Part shown: in pieces, positions 6,625-16,331 of the stretch
How the letters are laid out: the number at the start of each line of letters is the position of its first letter
Numbering within the stretch: the first letter of the stretch is position 1
Assembly (NCBI RefSeq): GCF_020091405.1
Contig: NZ_CP081903.1
Span: 930,001-994,000, forward strand
Source of the DNA: Bacteroides cellulosilyticus
GTDB lineage: Bacteria; Bacteroidota; Bacteroidia; Bacteroidales; Bacteroidaceae
Length of the DNA: 64,000 nt
Reading direction: 5' to 3'
Made by a program: the position numbers and the translations under genes
The notes under the pieces: model-generated
The model's database searches: none
Seen by the model: the letters and a program-made list of their open reading frames with translations, nothing else
Told to the model about the DNA's origin: nothing

Positions 6625-9543
6625 ATGAACAAACTATTCCGACAAATTGGTTTAACGTTTATCCTACTGGTAGCGATAAGCTTAGGTAGTTGTACGTCGA
6701 AGTACAGCTACGAAACAGTACCCAACGATCCGCTGAAAGCGCGCATCTACACTCTGGACAACGGTTTGAAAGTCTACATGACTGTAAACAAGGAAACTCC
6801 GCGCATACAAACGTACATTGCAGTACGTGTAGGTGGTAAAAACGACCCCGCAGAAACTACCGGATTGGCTCACTATTTCGAGCACCTGATGTTTAAAGGC
6901 ACCACGAACTTCGGTACTCAGAACTATGAAATAGAAAAGCCTTTGCTTGACCAGATCGAAGAACAATTCGAAGTTTATCGCAAGACTACGGACAGCCTTG
7001 AACGTAAAGCTATTTATGCAAAAATCGACAGCATCTCCTACGAAGCATCCAAATATGCCATCCCCAACGAATATGACAAACTGATGGCCGCCATCGGTGC
7101 CAACGGTACAAATGCCTACACCAGTTTTGACGTTACTTGCTACACGGAAGATATCCCCAGCAATCAGATTGATAACTGGGCAAAAATTCAAGCAGAACGT
7201 TTTGAGAATTGCGTGATCCGCGGTTTCCACACTGAATTGGAAACGGTTTACGAAGAAAAGAACATGTCGCTGACCCGCGACCCGCGCAAAGTTTACGAAG
7301 CAGTGCTTTCTTCTCTTTTCCCACACCATCCGTATGGAACACAAACCGTACTTGGAACTCAGGAAGACCTGAAGAATCCTTCCATCACCAACATCAAAGA
7401 ATATTATAAGAAATGGTATGTGCCCAACAACATGGCTATCTGCCTTTCCGGTGATTTCGATCCCGACCAGATGATTGCAACCATTGATAAATATTTTGGT
7501 GGTTTGAAACCGAATACTGATCTGCCGAAACTGGACCTGCCGAAAGAGACCCCGATTACAACACCTGTTGTACGTGAAGTTATCGGCCCGGATGCCGAAA
7601 GCGTTGCTCTTGCATGGCGCTTCCCCGGAGCAGCCGACAAAGATGTGGAAACTTTACAAGTAGTTTCCCAGATACTCTATAACGGACAAGCCGGTCTGTT
7701 CGACCTTGACCTGACACAACAGCAGAAGACGTTAAGCTCTTATTGCTATCCTATGACCATGAGCGATTACAGTGCACTGTTGATGCAGGGACGCCCCAAA
7801 CAAGGACAGACTCTGGACGAAGTGAAAGACCTCATGCTGGGTGAACTGAAGAAACTCCGCGACGGCGACTTCGACGAAAAGATGCTGGAAGCCAACATCA
7901 ACAACTTCAAACTGTATCAGATGCAGCAGTTGGAAAACAATGACGCACGTGCCGACATGTTCGTTGAGTCATTCGTAAACGGCAGCGACTGGGCAGACGA
8001 AGTAACCTCCCTCGACCGTATGTCAAAGCTGACCAAGAATGACATCGTAGCCTTTGCCAACAAATATCTGAAAGATGACAATTACGCCATCATCTACAAG
8101 AGACAAGGCAAAGACCCGAATGAGAAGAAGATGCCGAAACCCGAAATCACTCCTATCGTGATGAATCGCGACACTGCCAGTACCTTCCTGAAAGAAATAC
8201 AAGCAAGCGTAGTGACTCCTATCGAACCGGTATTCCTGGACTACTCCAAGGATCTTACCCAACTGAAAGCAAAATCGGATATTCCTGTACTTTACAAACA
8301 GAATACAACGAATGATATTTTCCAGTTGATTTACCTCTTTGATATGGGTAACAACAATGACAAAGCACTCGGTACCGCTGCCCAATATCTGGAATACCTC
8401 GGTACTGCCGACATGACTCCGGAAGAGGTTAAGAGCGAATTCTATCGTCTTGCGTGCTCATTCTTTGTATCTCCGGGTAGCAAACGTACTTATGTTGTAC
8501 TCTCCGGCCTCAACGAAAATATGCCTGCTGCCATGGCCCTCTTCGAAAAACTGTTGGCAAATGCCCAAGTGAATAAAGAGGCTTATGCAAATATGGCTAA
8601 CGATATTCTGAAATCCCGCAAGGACGCTAAGCTGAATCAGATGCAAAACTTCTCACGCCTGATGTCTTATGCTACTTATGGTCCGAAATCTCCGGCAACC
8701 AATCTGCTGACCGAAGCAGAATTGACCTCTATGGATCCGCAACAGCTTGTGGACCGTATCAAACAGTTGAACAGCTTCAAGCATCGTATTCTTTACTACG
8801 GACCAAGTAACCAGGATGACCTGCTTGCCATCATCAATAAAGAGCACCAGGCACCGGAGACTTTGAAAGAAATTCCTGAAGGAAATAACTTTGAAGCACT
8901 ACTGACACCGGAAACGAAGATTTTCATTGCTCCGTATGATGCTAAACAAATCTATATGTCGCAAATCTCCAACAAGGGAGAGAAATTTGATCCTACAGCT
9001 GAATCCGGCCGCCAATTGTACAACGAATATTTCGGTGGCGGCATGAATTCCATCGTATTCCAGGAAATGCGCGAAAGCCGTGGTTTGGCTTATTCAGCAT
9101 GGGCCAGCATGCTTCCGCCAAACTATTTGACAGATCCTTATATGCTCCGCACACAGATTGCTACGCAGAATGACAAGATGATAGACGCCATCAATACATT
9201 CAACGACATCATCAACAATATGCCTGAATCGGAAGCTGCCTTCAAGCTGGCCAAAGACGGTATGATTGCCCGTATGCGTACCGACCGTACCATCAAAATG
9301 GATGTTATCTGGGATTATATCAATGCCCAATATCTGGGACAGAACGTAGATAGCCGTATCAAACTGTACAACGATGTGCAGAACATGACGTTACAGGATG
9401 TTATCGACTACCAGAATAAGTGGATCAAGGGACGCACCTATACATACTGTATCCTTGGTGACAAAAAAGAACTGGATATAAATGCCTTAAAGAAGGTAGG
9501 TCCGGTAATTGAACTGAAACAGGAAGATATCTTCGGATATTAA
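6625..9543 (+). CDS. M16 family zinc metallopeptidase, lipoprotein
   Basis: 972 residues from the ATG at 6625; an in-frame ATG at 6577 lies before the -7 box. The start carries a lipoprotein signal (LLVAISLGSC, lipobox LGSC), so the enzyme is probably anchored to an envelope membrane. The first M16 domain has the inverted zinc motif HYFEH at residues 83-87, with the third ligand expected in ELETVYEEKNMS. The second M16 half (GGGMNSIVFQEMRESRGLAY) lacks a zinc motif, as usual for the two-domain pitrilysin/insulinase relatives. It likely degrades short peptides in the periplasm. Monocistronic: own promoter and a strong terminator at 9566. Confidence 0.92.
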   Translation: MNKLFRQIGLTFILLVAISLGSCTSKYSYETVPNDPLKARIYTLDNGLKVYMTVNKETPRIQTYIAVRVGGKNDPAETTGLAHYFEHLMFKGTTNFGTQNYEIEKPLLDQIEEQFEVYRKTTDSLERKAIYAKIDSISYEASKYAIPNEYDKLMAAIGANGTNAYTSFDVTCYTEDIPSNQIDNWAKIQAERFENCVIRGFHTELETVYEEKNMSLTRDPRKVYEAVLSSLFPHHPYGTQTVLGTQEDLKNPSITNIKEYYKKWYVPNNMAICLSGDFDPDQMIATIDKYFGGLKPNTDLPKLDLPKETPITTPVVREVIGPDAESVALAWRFPGAADKDVETLQVVSQILYNGQAGLFDLDLTQQQKTLSSYCYPMTMSDYSALLMQGRPKQGQTLDEVKDLMLGELKKLRDGDFDEKMLEANINNFKLYQMQQLENNDARADMFVESFVNGSDWADEVTSLDRMSKLTKNDIVAFANKYLKDDNYAIIYKRQGKDPNEKKMPKPEITPIVMNRDTASTFLKEIQASVVTPIEPVFLDYSKDLTQLKAKSDIPVLYKQNTTNDIFQLIYLFDMGNNNDKALGTAAQYLEYLGTADMTPEEVKSEFYRLACSFFVSPGSKRTYVVLSGLNENMPAAMALFEKLLANAQVNKEAYANMANDILKSRKDAKLNQMQNFSRLMSYATYGPKSPATNLLTEAELTSMDPQQLVDRIKQLNSFKHRILYYGPSNQDDLLAIINKEHQAPETLKEIPEGNNFEALLTPETKIFIAPYDAKQIYMSQISNKGEKFDPTAESGRQLYNEYFGGGMNSIVFQEMRESRGLAYSAWASMLPPNYLTDPYMLRTQIATQNDKMIDAINTFNDIINNMPESEAAFKLAKDGMIARMRTDRTIKMDVIWDYINAQYLGQNVDSRIKLYNDVQNMTLQDVIDYQNKWIKGRTYTYCILGDKKELDINALKKVGPVIELKQEDIFGY

Positions 9544-9565
9544 TATATCTGAGCAGTAAAACAGG

Positions 9566-9601
9566 GAAAGGGTTGCATTGTCATGTAACCCTTTCTTTTT
9601 T
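9566..9601 (+). terminator. Intrinsic terminator of the M16 gene
   Basis: Stem GAAAGGGTT...AACCCTTTC with a short loop, followed by a run of six T, 23 bases after the stop. Confidence 0.85.
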
Positions 9602-9676
9602 ATAATTTCTGCCGGTTCTATTCTATAAATACTCTTTATTACACAAAAAGTCCACCCTCCCCGCACTGTGATTACG

Positions 9677-9684
9677 TACATTTG
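9677..9684 (+). promoter_or_regulatory. GH28 -7 box
   Basis: TACATTTG matches TAnnTTTG, about 50 bases before the ATG at 9734. No -33 TTTG is evident. Confidence 0.5.
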
Positions 9685-9733
9685 CCCCGTATTCTAATTT
9701 GTATCACATATCTAAAAGAGTATAAGACAGACC

Positions 9734-11209
9734 ATGAAACGTTTATTCATCTTTATTATGGGAGCAATGATGGCTGTGGCAGCCACGTCCCGCACGTTCG
9801 ACATGAAACAGTTGGGGGCTGATGCCAAAGGCATCAAGCCATGTACGAAACTGATTAACCAGACTATTGAAAAAGCAGCTTCGGAAGGGGGTGGAACCAT
9901 CTATTTTCCTGCCGGGACTTATCTGACTGCTACTATCCACATGAAAAGTAACATTACATTGCATCTGGAATCAGGTGCCATTGTGCGCTTCTCAGACAGG
10001 TTCGAGGATTATTTGCCTTTTGTAACCGCGCGTTGGGAAGGAACCGTTATGCAAACCTTATCCCCGCTGATTTACGCTCATTCGGCAGACAATCTGACCA
10101 TTACCGGACGTGGAACGCTGGATGGGAACGGACTGAAATGGTGGTTATGGGAATTTGAGACACGTAAAGTGATAAAGGAGAACGGTGGCAAACTACCTTC
10201 TCTGGATAAGTTACAGCAAATGTGGGTGGATGCCAATAAGGACCTGGAAATATCCGATTACTATAAGCCTTCGCTGGAACGTAAAATGTTCCGTCCGCCT
10301 TTTATTCAGTTCTACGAATGTACGAATATCCTTATTGAAAATGTGAAGATCATCAACTCTCCTTTCTGGACTGTCAATCCGGCCTTCTGTGATAACGTTA
10401 CAATACATGGAGTAACCATCAATAACCCGTCAAGCAATCCCAAAGGACCGAATACGGACGGTATCAACCCGAGTTCCTGCCGGAATGTACGCATCTCCGA
10501 CTGTTTTATCAGTGTTGGAGACGATTGTATTACCATCAAGTCCGGACGTGATGCCGACGGACGTAAATATGGGAAAGCATGCGAAAACATCACAATCACC
10601 AATTGTATCATGCTTTCCGGTCACGGTGGAGTGGTCATCGGCAGCGAAATGTCGGGCGGTGTAAAAAGGATAGCTATATCCAATTGTGTGTTTGATGGAA
10701 CGAATGCCGGTATCCGTTTAAAAGCATCCCGCGGACGCGGTGGTGTAGTAGAAGATATACGGGTAGACAATATCGTAATGAAGAATATACAAGGAGATGC
10801 CTTTATTTTCGATTTATTTTATGACCGTTTATCGAAAGTAGAACCGGTGAGCGAACGTACTCCTATTTTCCGGAATATCCATTTAAGTAATGTTACGGGA
10901 AATGATATCAAGCGGATAGGCTATATAAAAGGTATTGAGGAAATGCCTATATCGGAACTGTCTTTCTCCAACATGAATATAGTGGCCGGAAAAGGATTTC
11001 AAGCAGAAACAGCCACCGATATCCGTTTTAACAACGTAAGTTTCACCGTAGAAGAAGGACCTTCACTCAACATCCGACAATGCAAGGATATATTCCTGAA
11101 TGACGTGCGGACAAAGCAACCGATAGCCGGTCAGCCGGTGGTGGATTTAGAAGCAATAGAAAACCTATCAATCATTCATTGTGATTCCACACAAATTGTC
11201 AGGAAATGA
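9734..11209 (+). CDS. GH28 polygalacturonase-family hydrolase
   Basis: 491 residues with a cleavable signal peptide (about 1-18). The right-handed beta-helix family signature is complete: NTD at 240-242, GDD at 262-264, GHGG from 296 and R-L-K at 328-330, so the three catalytic aspartates and the substrate-binding His, Arg and Lys are all there. GH28 enzymes cleave alpha-1,4 galacturonic acid links in pectin, or rhamnogalacturonan or xylogalacturonan in subgroups. It stands alone between terminators, outside PUL1 by strand and by distance, but close enough that it may serve the same substrate. It differs from the two GH28 in PUL2, which carry NGD instead of NTD. Confidence 0.9.
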   Translation: MKRLFIFIMGAMMAVAATSRTFDMKQLGADAKGIKPCTKLINQTIEKAASEGGGTIYFPAGTYLTATIHMKSNITLHLESGAIVRFSDRFEDYLPFVTARWEGTVMQTLSPLIYAHSADNLTITGRGTLDGNGLKWWLWEFETRKVIKENGGKLPSLDKLQQMWVDANKDLEISDYYKPSLERKMFRPPFIQFYECTNILIENVKIINSPFWTVNPAFCDNVTIHGVTINNPSSNPKGPNTDGINPSSCRNVRISDCFISVGDDCITIKSGRDADGRKYGKACENITITNCIMLSGHGGVVIGSEMSGGVKRIAISNCVFDGTNAGIRLKASRGRGGVVEDIRVDNIVMKNIQGDAFIFDLFYDRLSKVEPVSERTPIFRNIHLSNVTGNDIKRIGYIKGIEEMPISELSFSNMNIVAGKGFQAETATDIRFNNVSFTVEEGPSLNIRQCKDIFLNDVRTKQPIAGQPVVDLEAIENLSIIHCDSTQIVRK

Positions 11210-11211
11210 AT

Positions 11212-11240
11212 GTCCGGTAACAGGCAACCGGACGTTCTTT
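11212..11240 (+). terminator. First hairpin after GH28
   Basis: GTCCGGT (11212-11218) pairs with ACCGGAC (11227-11233), followed by GTTCTTT. It starts 3 bases behind the stop codon. Confidence 0.6.
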
Positions 11241-11271
11241 GTCAAGAGCATATTTACAGAAGATTAACGGA

Positions 11272-11296
11272 CGGGAGGCATAGACCTCCCGTTTTT
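11272..11296 (+). terminator. Second, stronger terminator after GH28
   Basis: CGGGAGG (11272-11278) pairs with CCTCCCG (11285-11291) over a six-base loop and is followed by five T. Confidence 0.85.
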
Positions 11297-11305
11297 GCTT
11301 TCGGA

Positions 11306-11530
11306 ACAGACCGTCTGTTTGCCTCAGACACATGATCTGTATGCCCAAAACGTATGGTCTGTTTACCTCAGACGCATCGTCCGTTTCGCAGGGATGAATC
11401 AGTGAAACGCCACACCTCAACGAGTGAAACGAATGGGCTTAAAGCGGTTGAAGTGTGGCATTTAGGTTATTGAAGTGTAGCATTTAAGCTGCTAAGCTGT
11501 GGCATTCGGGAAGTTAATATATGGCATTTC
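11306..11530. repeat. Longest 22-bp-period array, sequence drifts along the array
   Basis: About ten units of 22 bases start at 11306, 11328, 11350, 11372, 11394, 11416, 11438, 11460, 11482 and 11504. The first four share a core like GTCTGTTTACCTCAGAC, the next two carry AGTGAAACG, and the last four carry GAAGTGTGGCATTT. The period is kept while the sequence changes completely. It lies between the terminator of the plus-strand GH28 and a minus-strand terminator at 11551, so it may not be transcribed. Confidence 0.85.
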
Positions 11531-11550
11531 AAAAGACGAACCATAGGGAT

Positions 11551-11585
11551 AAAAAGAAAACGGAGAAGCAATGCCTCTCCGTCCG
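11551..11585 (-). terminator. Minus-strand intrinsic terminator
   Basis: CGGAGA (11561-11566) and TCTCCG (11576-11581) form a hairpin followed on the minus strand by a T-rich tract (11551-11560). It may end the PUL1 SusC-SusD-GH3 transcript or a short RNA started at 11625. Confidence 0.7.
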
Positions 11586-11618
11586 TGCTAATTTAAAATT
11601 GAATCTTAAATAGATTTA
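11586..11618 (-). ncRNA. Candidate short transcript between a promoter and a terminator
   Basis: On the minus strand TTGACA (11650-11655) and TATATTTG (11625-11632) are 17 bases apart, and the terminator hairpin at 11551-11585 follows within about 60 bases of the predicted start. There is no ATG in between. The product would be an RNA of about 60-70 nt ending in the hairpin. The box could also be chance, with the hairpin simply ending the GH3 operon. Confidence 0.25.
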
Positions 11619-11686
11619 CGAATACAAATATACGACATCAGAAAGGCGATGTCAAGTATTCGGGGATTTTTTTCACTTTCCGACAA

Positions 11687-14278
11687 CTATTTTATAGCAA
11701 CCGTCGTACACTGCAAATCTTCCTCTTTAGAGCTTCCTCCTACCATGATATCATAGCTACCGGGACAAACTCTTACTGTATTGGATTGATCGTCCCACCA
11801 CTCCAATTCTTTATCTTTCAGATCAAACTCCACATTGACGGTCTTTCCTGCCGGAATAGATACACGCTTGAAAGCACGCAAGGTTTTGATGGGTCCTTCT
11901 GCATCTCCTTGTTTTCTAAGATAAACCTGCACCACTTCTTCTCCGTTACGCTTGCCCGTATTGGTAACAGGTACAGTAAGTTTCAAAGACTGTCCGGCTG
12001 TAAGTTCATTCTTGTCAAGTACGGTTTTACCATAGCCGAAGGTGGTATAACTAAGACCGTAACCGAATGGGAACAAAGGTACATCCTGCATATATCTGTA
12101 AGTTCTTCCGGCCATATTATAATCTTCAAAGTCAGGCAACTGAGATACATTGCGATAGAAAGTAACCGGTAACTTACCCGCCGGATTATAATCACCGAAC
12201 AATACCTCGGCAACAGCCGTACCACCTTGCTGACCGGGATACCATGCCTGCAAGATAGCTTCGCACTTCTGAGTCTCAGGTTCCAGTCCGATAGGCGATC
12301 CTGAACAGTTAACCAGAATAATCTTCTTACCTGCACGATGCAGGGCATCAATCAGTTCACGCTGAACGGCAGGTAACTCAATATCCGTACGATCTCCTTT
12401 CTTGAAACCGGGAAGATTTACTCCCATCTCCTCTCCTTCAAGGCTGGGAGATATACCGCTCGCAAAAATAACGATATCTGCATCCTTCACACGCTCAACA
12501 GATTTCCTTATATCCACATCTTTCTTAAATCCAAGATCAAAGTTCAGCTGTGCATCACTTCTCAGATACTCAAAATCAAGCTCCAGATCATACGATTTAC
12601 CGGCCTGCACCTTCATCGCATGAGTAGATTTTCTTGCACCGTGCTTGTTTGAGAAACTTTTCACTTCTTCTCCGTTCACACGAAGTCTTCCGCTCCCATA
12701 GCAATAAACCTCAAGAACAATTTCTCCTGATTCTTTAGGAGTAAATGCACTGTTATAGGTTGCGGAGAAATCCGTAAGATTCACCCCCGGAGCAAACACC
12801 GTAGCACCCGAAGTACAGAAACGGAAAGGAGTGGTGACCTGTGCTGTGGTCACCGGTTCGCCCTCACGCTTCAGGTTATTCCAGTAACGAGCCGTGAAAC
12901 CGGGACCTTTGTCGGACTTACACTGGCTGAATGCACTCTGAATCAGAGTTCTTTCTACCCATGGGCAGCCTTGCTCATAGATCAGTTTATCATCAGCGCC
13001 AAGCATATTCCGTACTCCGTCAAGAATGGTAACAGTGTGTGGCGGCATCCCGTTGTAATTTCCCCATTGCATAACAGAGTCATTCGCATTCGGCCCCATA
13101 ACGGCTACCGTCAGTCCGCCACGTTTCAGCGGCAGGAAGTTATCCTTATTCATCAACAATGTCATGGATTCACGGGCCATATTCAATGCCAGAGAGTCGT
13201 GAACAGCAGAAGCTACTACGGAGAAAGGTATCTTGGTCCAGGATACTTTTTCCGGTTCATCCATTTCCCCCAATGCAAAACGGGCTTTCATCAGTCGCTT
13301 GACAGACGTGTCCACAGTCTCTTCAGAAATTAATCCTTTTTTTACGCTCTCTATCAAAGCCTTATAGCTGGAACCACATTCCAAATCTGTTCCACTGATC
13401 ACCGCAGCAGCAGAGGCTGACTCTGCATCGGGATGGGTGTGATGACCACGGTCGTTGTAGAAGTCAGCTATTGCACCGCAATCAGATACTACTATACCGT
13501 CGAATCCCCATTCTCCACGCAATATCTGCATCAGCAGGCGATCACTTCCACAGCAGGGATCACCTTCAAAACGGTTGTAAGCACACATTACTTCTTCCAC
13601 TTTCCCTTCTTTCACCAATGCTTCGAAGGGTGGCAGATAAGTTTCATACAAATCACGTGGCTTTATATTCTCCGCATTAAAAGAGTGACGATTCCACTCC
13701 GGTCCCGAATGTACGGCAAAATGCTTGGCGCAGGCATGCAGTTTATCATATTTTCCATCGGCAGGTCCTTGCAAACCTTTTACCACCATCACGCCCATCC
13801 GACTTGTCAGATAAGGGTCTTCACCATAGGTCTCAATACCCCTGCCCCAGCGCGGATCACGATAGATATTCACTGTGGGAGTCCACATGGTCAAACCCTG
13901 ATAGCGTTCACGGCTATCCTGAGACGCGTAGTAGGTATTCTTCGCACGTGCCTCATCCGACACGGCATTGAACACTTCGTACACCATTTCCGGGTTAAAG
14001 GATGCTGCCATACCTATCGGCTGAGGAAAGACCGTAGCCAAGCCTGCCCGGGCAACGCCATGCAGCGCCTCATTCCACCAGTTATACGGTTTAATACCCA
14101 ATCGTTCCACAGAACGGGAGCCATCCATCATAAGATGCGCCTTCTCTTCCAGCGTAAGTTCCTTCACCAGAAGTTCCGCCCGCCTTTCAGGAGATAAAGA
14201 AGCATCCTTGTAGGATGGCTCTCCGCAACCTGTCAAAGCAAGGAAAGGCAGTAAATAAAAAAGTTTTCCTTTCATCAT
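11687..14278 (-). CDS. GH3 beta-xylosidase/beta-glucosidase-like lipoprotein with PA14 domain
   Basis: 863 residues, lipoprotein signal with lipobox LTGC at about 15-18. The N-terminal (beta/alpha)8 domain has YNWWNEALHGVARAG near residue 65, a stretch typical of GH3 xylosidases, and the nucleophile Asp in GIVVSDCGAI near residue 264. The alpha/beta sandwich domain is split by a PA14 insertion (about 455-600), and a fibronectin III-like end follows (about 760-855). It would trim non-reducing xylose or glucose from oligosaccharides in the periplasm. It is the last gene of the SusC-SusD-GH3 operon, 6 bases behind SusD. Exact sugar specificity is inference. Confidence 0.88.
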   Translation of the reverse strand: MMKGKLFYLLPFLALTGCGEPSYKDASLSPERRAELLVKELTLEEKAHLMMDGSRSVERLGIKPYNWWNEALHGVARAGLATVFPQPIGMAASFNPEMVYEVFNAVSDEARAKNTYYASQDSRERYQGLTMWTPTVNIYRDPRWGRGIETYGEDPYLTSRMGVMVVKGLQGPADGKYDKLHACAKHFAVHSGPEWNRHSFNAENIKPRDLYETYLPPFEALVKEGKVEEVMCAYNRFEGDPCCGSDRLLMQILRGEWGFDGIVVSDCGAIADFYNDRGHHTHPDAESASAAAVISGTDLECGSSYKALIESVKKGLISEETVDTSVKRLMKARFALGEMDEPEKVSWTKIPFSVVASAVHDSLALNMARESMTLLMNKDNFLPLKRGGLTVAVMGPNANDSVMQWGNYNGMPPHTVTILDGVRNMLGADDKLIYEQGCPWVERTLIQSAFSQCKSDKGPGFTARYWNNLKREGEPVTTAQVTTPFRFCTSGATVFAPGVNLTDFSATYNSAFTPKESGEIVLEVYCYGSGRLRVNGEEVKSFSNKHGARKSTHAMKVQAGKSYDLELDFEYLRSDAQLNFDLGFKKDVDIRKSVERVKDADIVIFASGISPSLEGEEMGVNLPGFKKGDRTDIELPAVQRELIDALHRAGKKIILVNCSGSPIGLEPETQKCEAILQAWYPGQQGGTAVAEVLFGDYNPAGKLPVTFYRNVSQLPDFEDYNMAGRTYRYMQDVPLFPFGYGLSYTTFGYGKTVLDKNELTAGQSLKLTVPVTNTGKRNGEEVVQVYLRKQGDAEGPIKTLRAFKRVSIPAGKTVNVEFDLKDKELEWWDDQSNTVRVCPGSYDIMVGGSSKEEDLQCTTVAIK

Positions 14279-14284
14279 TGTCTA

Positions 14285-16309
14285 TTATTGTTGTGGCAGT
14301 CCATAGCCATTTGTCACTTTTCCTTTGGATTGACTGATTGTTTCATAAGGAATAGGCCAGTAATAACACGGAACACTCTCTTCCGATGTAATGCCCGGAA
14401 GAATATTACTCAGATATATATCAATATTGGCGGCAAGAGTGCTTCCCCACTCTGTCTTTACATATCCTTCCGCTTCTAATTCTGCCGCAGTCTCACTATC
14501 CGGAGCAATATATTCAAATAGCCCTTTGATTGCGGTATTATGGTTGGTTCCATTAACAGACAACCCTAACTGAGCAAAATCCAATACACCACGCCATCCC
14601 GGGAAAAGTACAGGATCGTTTTCATCCGTACAGTCATAAGTCAGTTTAGCACCTGCAACCTGCTTTGTCCAGATGTAAGCGGGTAAGATGTTGCCATTCT
14701 CAAATTCATGATAACCTTTAGTCTTCAGATTTTCAGCAAGGGTTGACATCTCATTACGTACTTCCATTGCTTTTTGTGAGAATTTACCACTCCGAACCAG
14801 ATCGTAACCGGTATGCCCTTCACCGAAAAGTTCAAACTTACGTTCCATCAGAATAGCTTCTTTCAGAGCTTCACCGGACAAACCGGAAATATTATGCAGA
14901 TCATCACCAAAAGCTCTTTCACGAATCTGATTAACCAAGCCTATAGCTTCAGTATCTGCACCCAATCCTGCTTTCACTTCCGCTAACATCAGAATAACAT
15001 CAGCTACACGCATAATCGGCATATTGAAGCCTGCACCCATCTGGGGACCGACAAAGTAAGGATTTTGGCGGCAAATATCCCATTTATTCAAACAAATACC
15101 TCCGTCAACCTTAGCACCTGCCTTAAAAGTAAAAGCCAACTCATTACCTTTACCATCCAGTCCGGTAACCACTGCACTAACATCGCGACGTTTATCAGCG
15201 TTGTCATAACCACCGTAATAGAAACTCGGCACCATACGTATACCGGCAAATACTTTATTCGGGGCAGTATTGTTACCACCGTTAGAACCACGACCGAAAT
15301 CATAGCAATACATACGGCTTGTAGCTTGATTCTGTACACAACCTATTTCAAAGATGGCTTCAGGACTCATCAGAAGATCCATTCCATATTGGAAATGACG
15401 TTGGAAAGGATTGTTTGCATAGCTACGCTCATCCGTAGTAACCAGTTTGGTGGTTCCTGCATTGGTTGAAAGAGCTTTCTGCAAATAGTCTTCAGCTATA
15501 GTGTAATAGTTCTTGTAATCGGAACGACGGGCATAAGCGCATTTGCGTTTAGCATCCGTGCTGAGAGTTTCGAACTGTACACTTCCATAAAGTTCCGGCA
15601 TATCTGTACGGATAGTTTGATAGCCTCCGGCATAAAGAGCCATTTTACCAATCAATCCATCAACAAATGTCCGCGTAATACGCTCACCGTTCAAACCGCC
15701 TTCCCCTACTTTATACATATACGGTTCCGCTGCTTTCAATTTTTCAATCAGTGCATCATAAATATCAAAACGTGAAGTCAGCCCGTAATTATCTACATAG
15801 TTATTCTCATAGCCATACGGTACATCACCACAATGTTTAATCAAGTCGAAGTAACATAATGCACGCAATGCTTCGGCTTCACCTTTCAGATGTGTCCAGT
15901 CGGAAGTTCTGCCTGCTGCGATATCATCCTGATAAGCTGTTTTGGCAGCAATCAGATCAGCTGTTTTTCCGGCATAGGAGATCACATTGTACAAAGCATT
16001 GAAGCTACCTTTCATGTGGTCACAAGGAATCTGTTCGGGAACCAGCTTTGCATTGATATTATTGGAAGTATTATTCTCAGGGAAATATTCGATATCCGAA
16101 CGGTAATGGTCGTTCCAATCGTATGCCCCATTACACGACTCACGATAAAGAGCATAAGCTCTTGACAAAGTCTTTAGAGTTTCTGCGGGACTGGAAGTTA
16201 CAAACTCGTCATCTGTATTAGAAGGAGAAGAAGTTTCCAGAAAGTCACTGCACTGTGCAAACAAGACACAACAGGCTGACGCAAATGCCATTTTTATATA
16301 CTTATTCAT
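14285..16309 (-). CDS. SusD-like surface glycan-binding lipoprotein of PUL1
   Basis: 674 residues with lipoprotein signal (CCVLFAQCSDF, Cys near residue 20). It has the RagB/SusD pattern: helical TPR-like part in the middle, MRVADVILMLAEVKAG near residue 440, and the C-terminal ERKFELFGEGHTGYDLVRSGKF. SusD proteins lie on the cell surface as a lid over the SusC transporter and bind the polysaccharide. It follows SusC after 22 bases and is followed by GH3 after 6, so all three form one operon. At 674 residues it is longer than the classical 550-residue members. Confidence 0.93.
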   Translation of the reverse strand: MNKYIKMAFASACCVLFAQCSDFLETSSPSNTDDEFVTSSPAETLKTLSRAYALYRESCNGAYDWNDHYRSDIEYFPENNTSNNINAKLVPEQIPCDHMKGSFNALYNVISYAGKTADLIAAKTAYQDDIAAGRTSDWTHLKGEAEALRALCYFDLIKHCGDVPYGYENNYVDNYGLTSRFDIYDALIEKLKAAEPYMYKVGEGGLNGERITRTFVDGLIGKMALYAGGYQTIRTDMPELYGSVQFETLSTDAKRKCAYARRSDYKNYYTIAEDYLQKALSTNAGTTKLVTTDERSYANNPFQRHFQYGMDLLMSPEAIFEIGCVQNQATSRMYCYDFGRGSNGGNNTAPNKVFAGIRMVPSFYYGGYDNADKRRDVSAVVTGLDGKGNELAFTFKAGAKVDGGICLNKWDICRQNPYFVGPQMGAGFNMPIMRVADVILMLAEVKAGLGADTEAIGLVNQIRERAFGDDLHNISGLSGEALKEAILMERKFELFGEGHTGYDLVRSGKFSQKAMEVRNEMSTLAENLKTKGYHEFENGNILPAYIWTKQVAGAKLTYDCTDENDPVLFPGWRGVLDFAQLGLSVNGTNHNTAIKGLFEYIAPDSETAAELEAEGYVKTEWGSTLAANIDIYLSNILPGITSEESVPCYYWPIPYETISQSKGKVTNGYGLPQQ

Positions 16310-16331
16310 AATTTCATCTTTTATTAAATGG

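Noticed and set aside
11306..11530. CRISPR array
   Set aside because: Units are contiguous 22-base repeats without spacers, the sequence drifts, and no cas genes are nearby.
13433..14197. 254-residue plus-strand frame
   Set aside because: Antisense shadow of the GH3 gene; no start context, and the GH3 frame has full family motifs.
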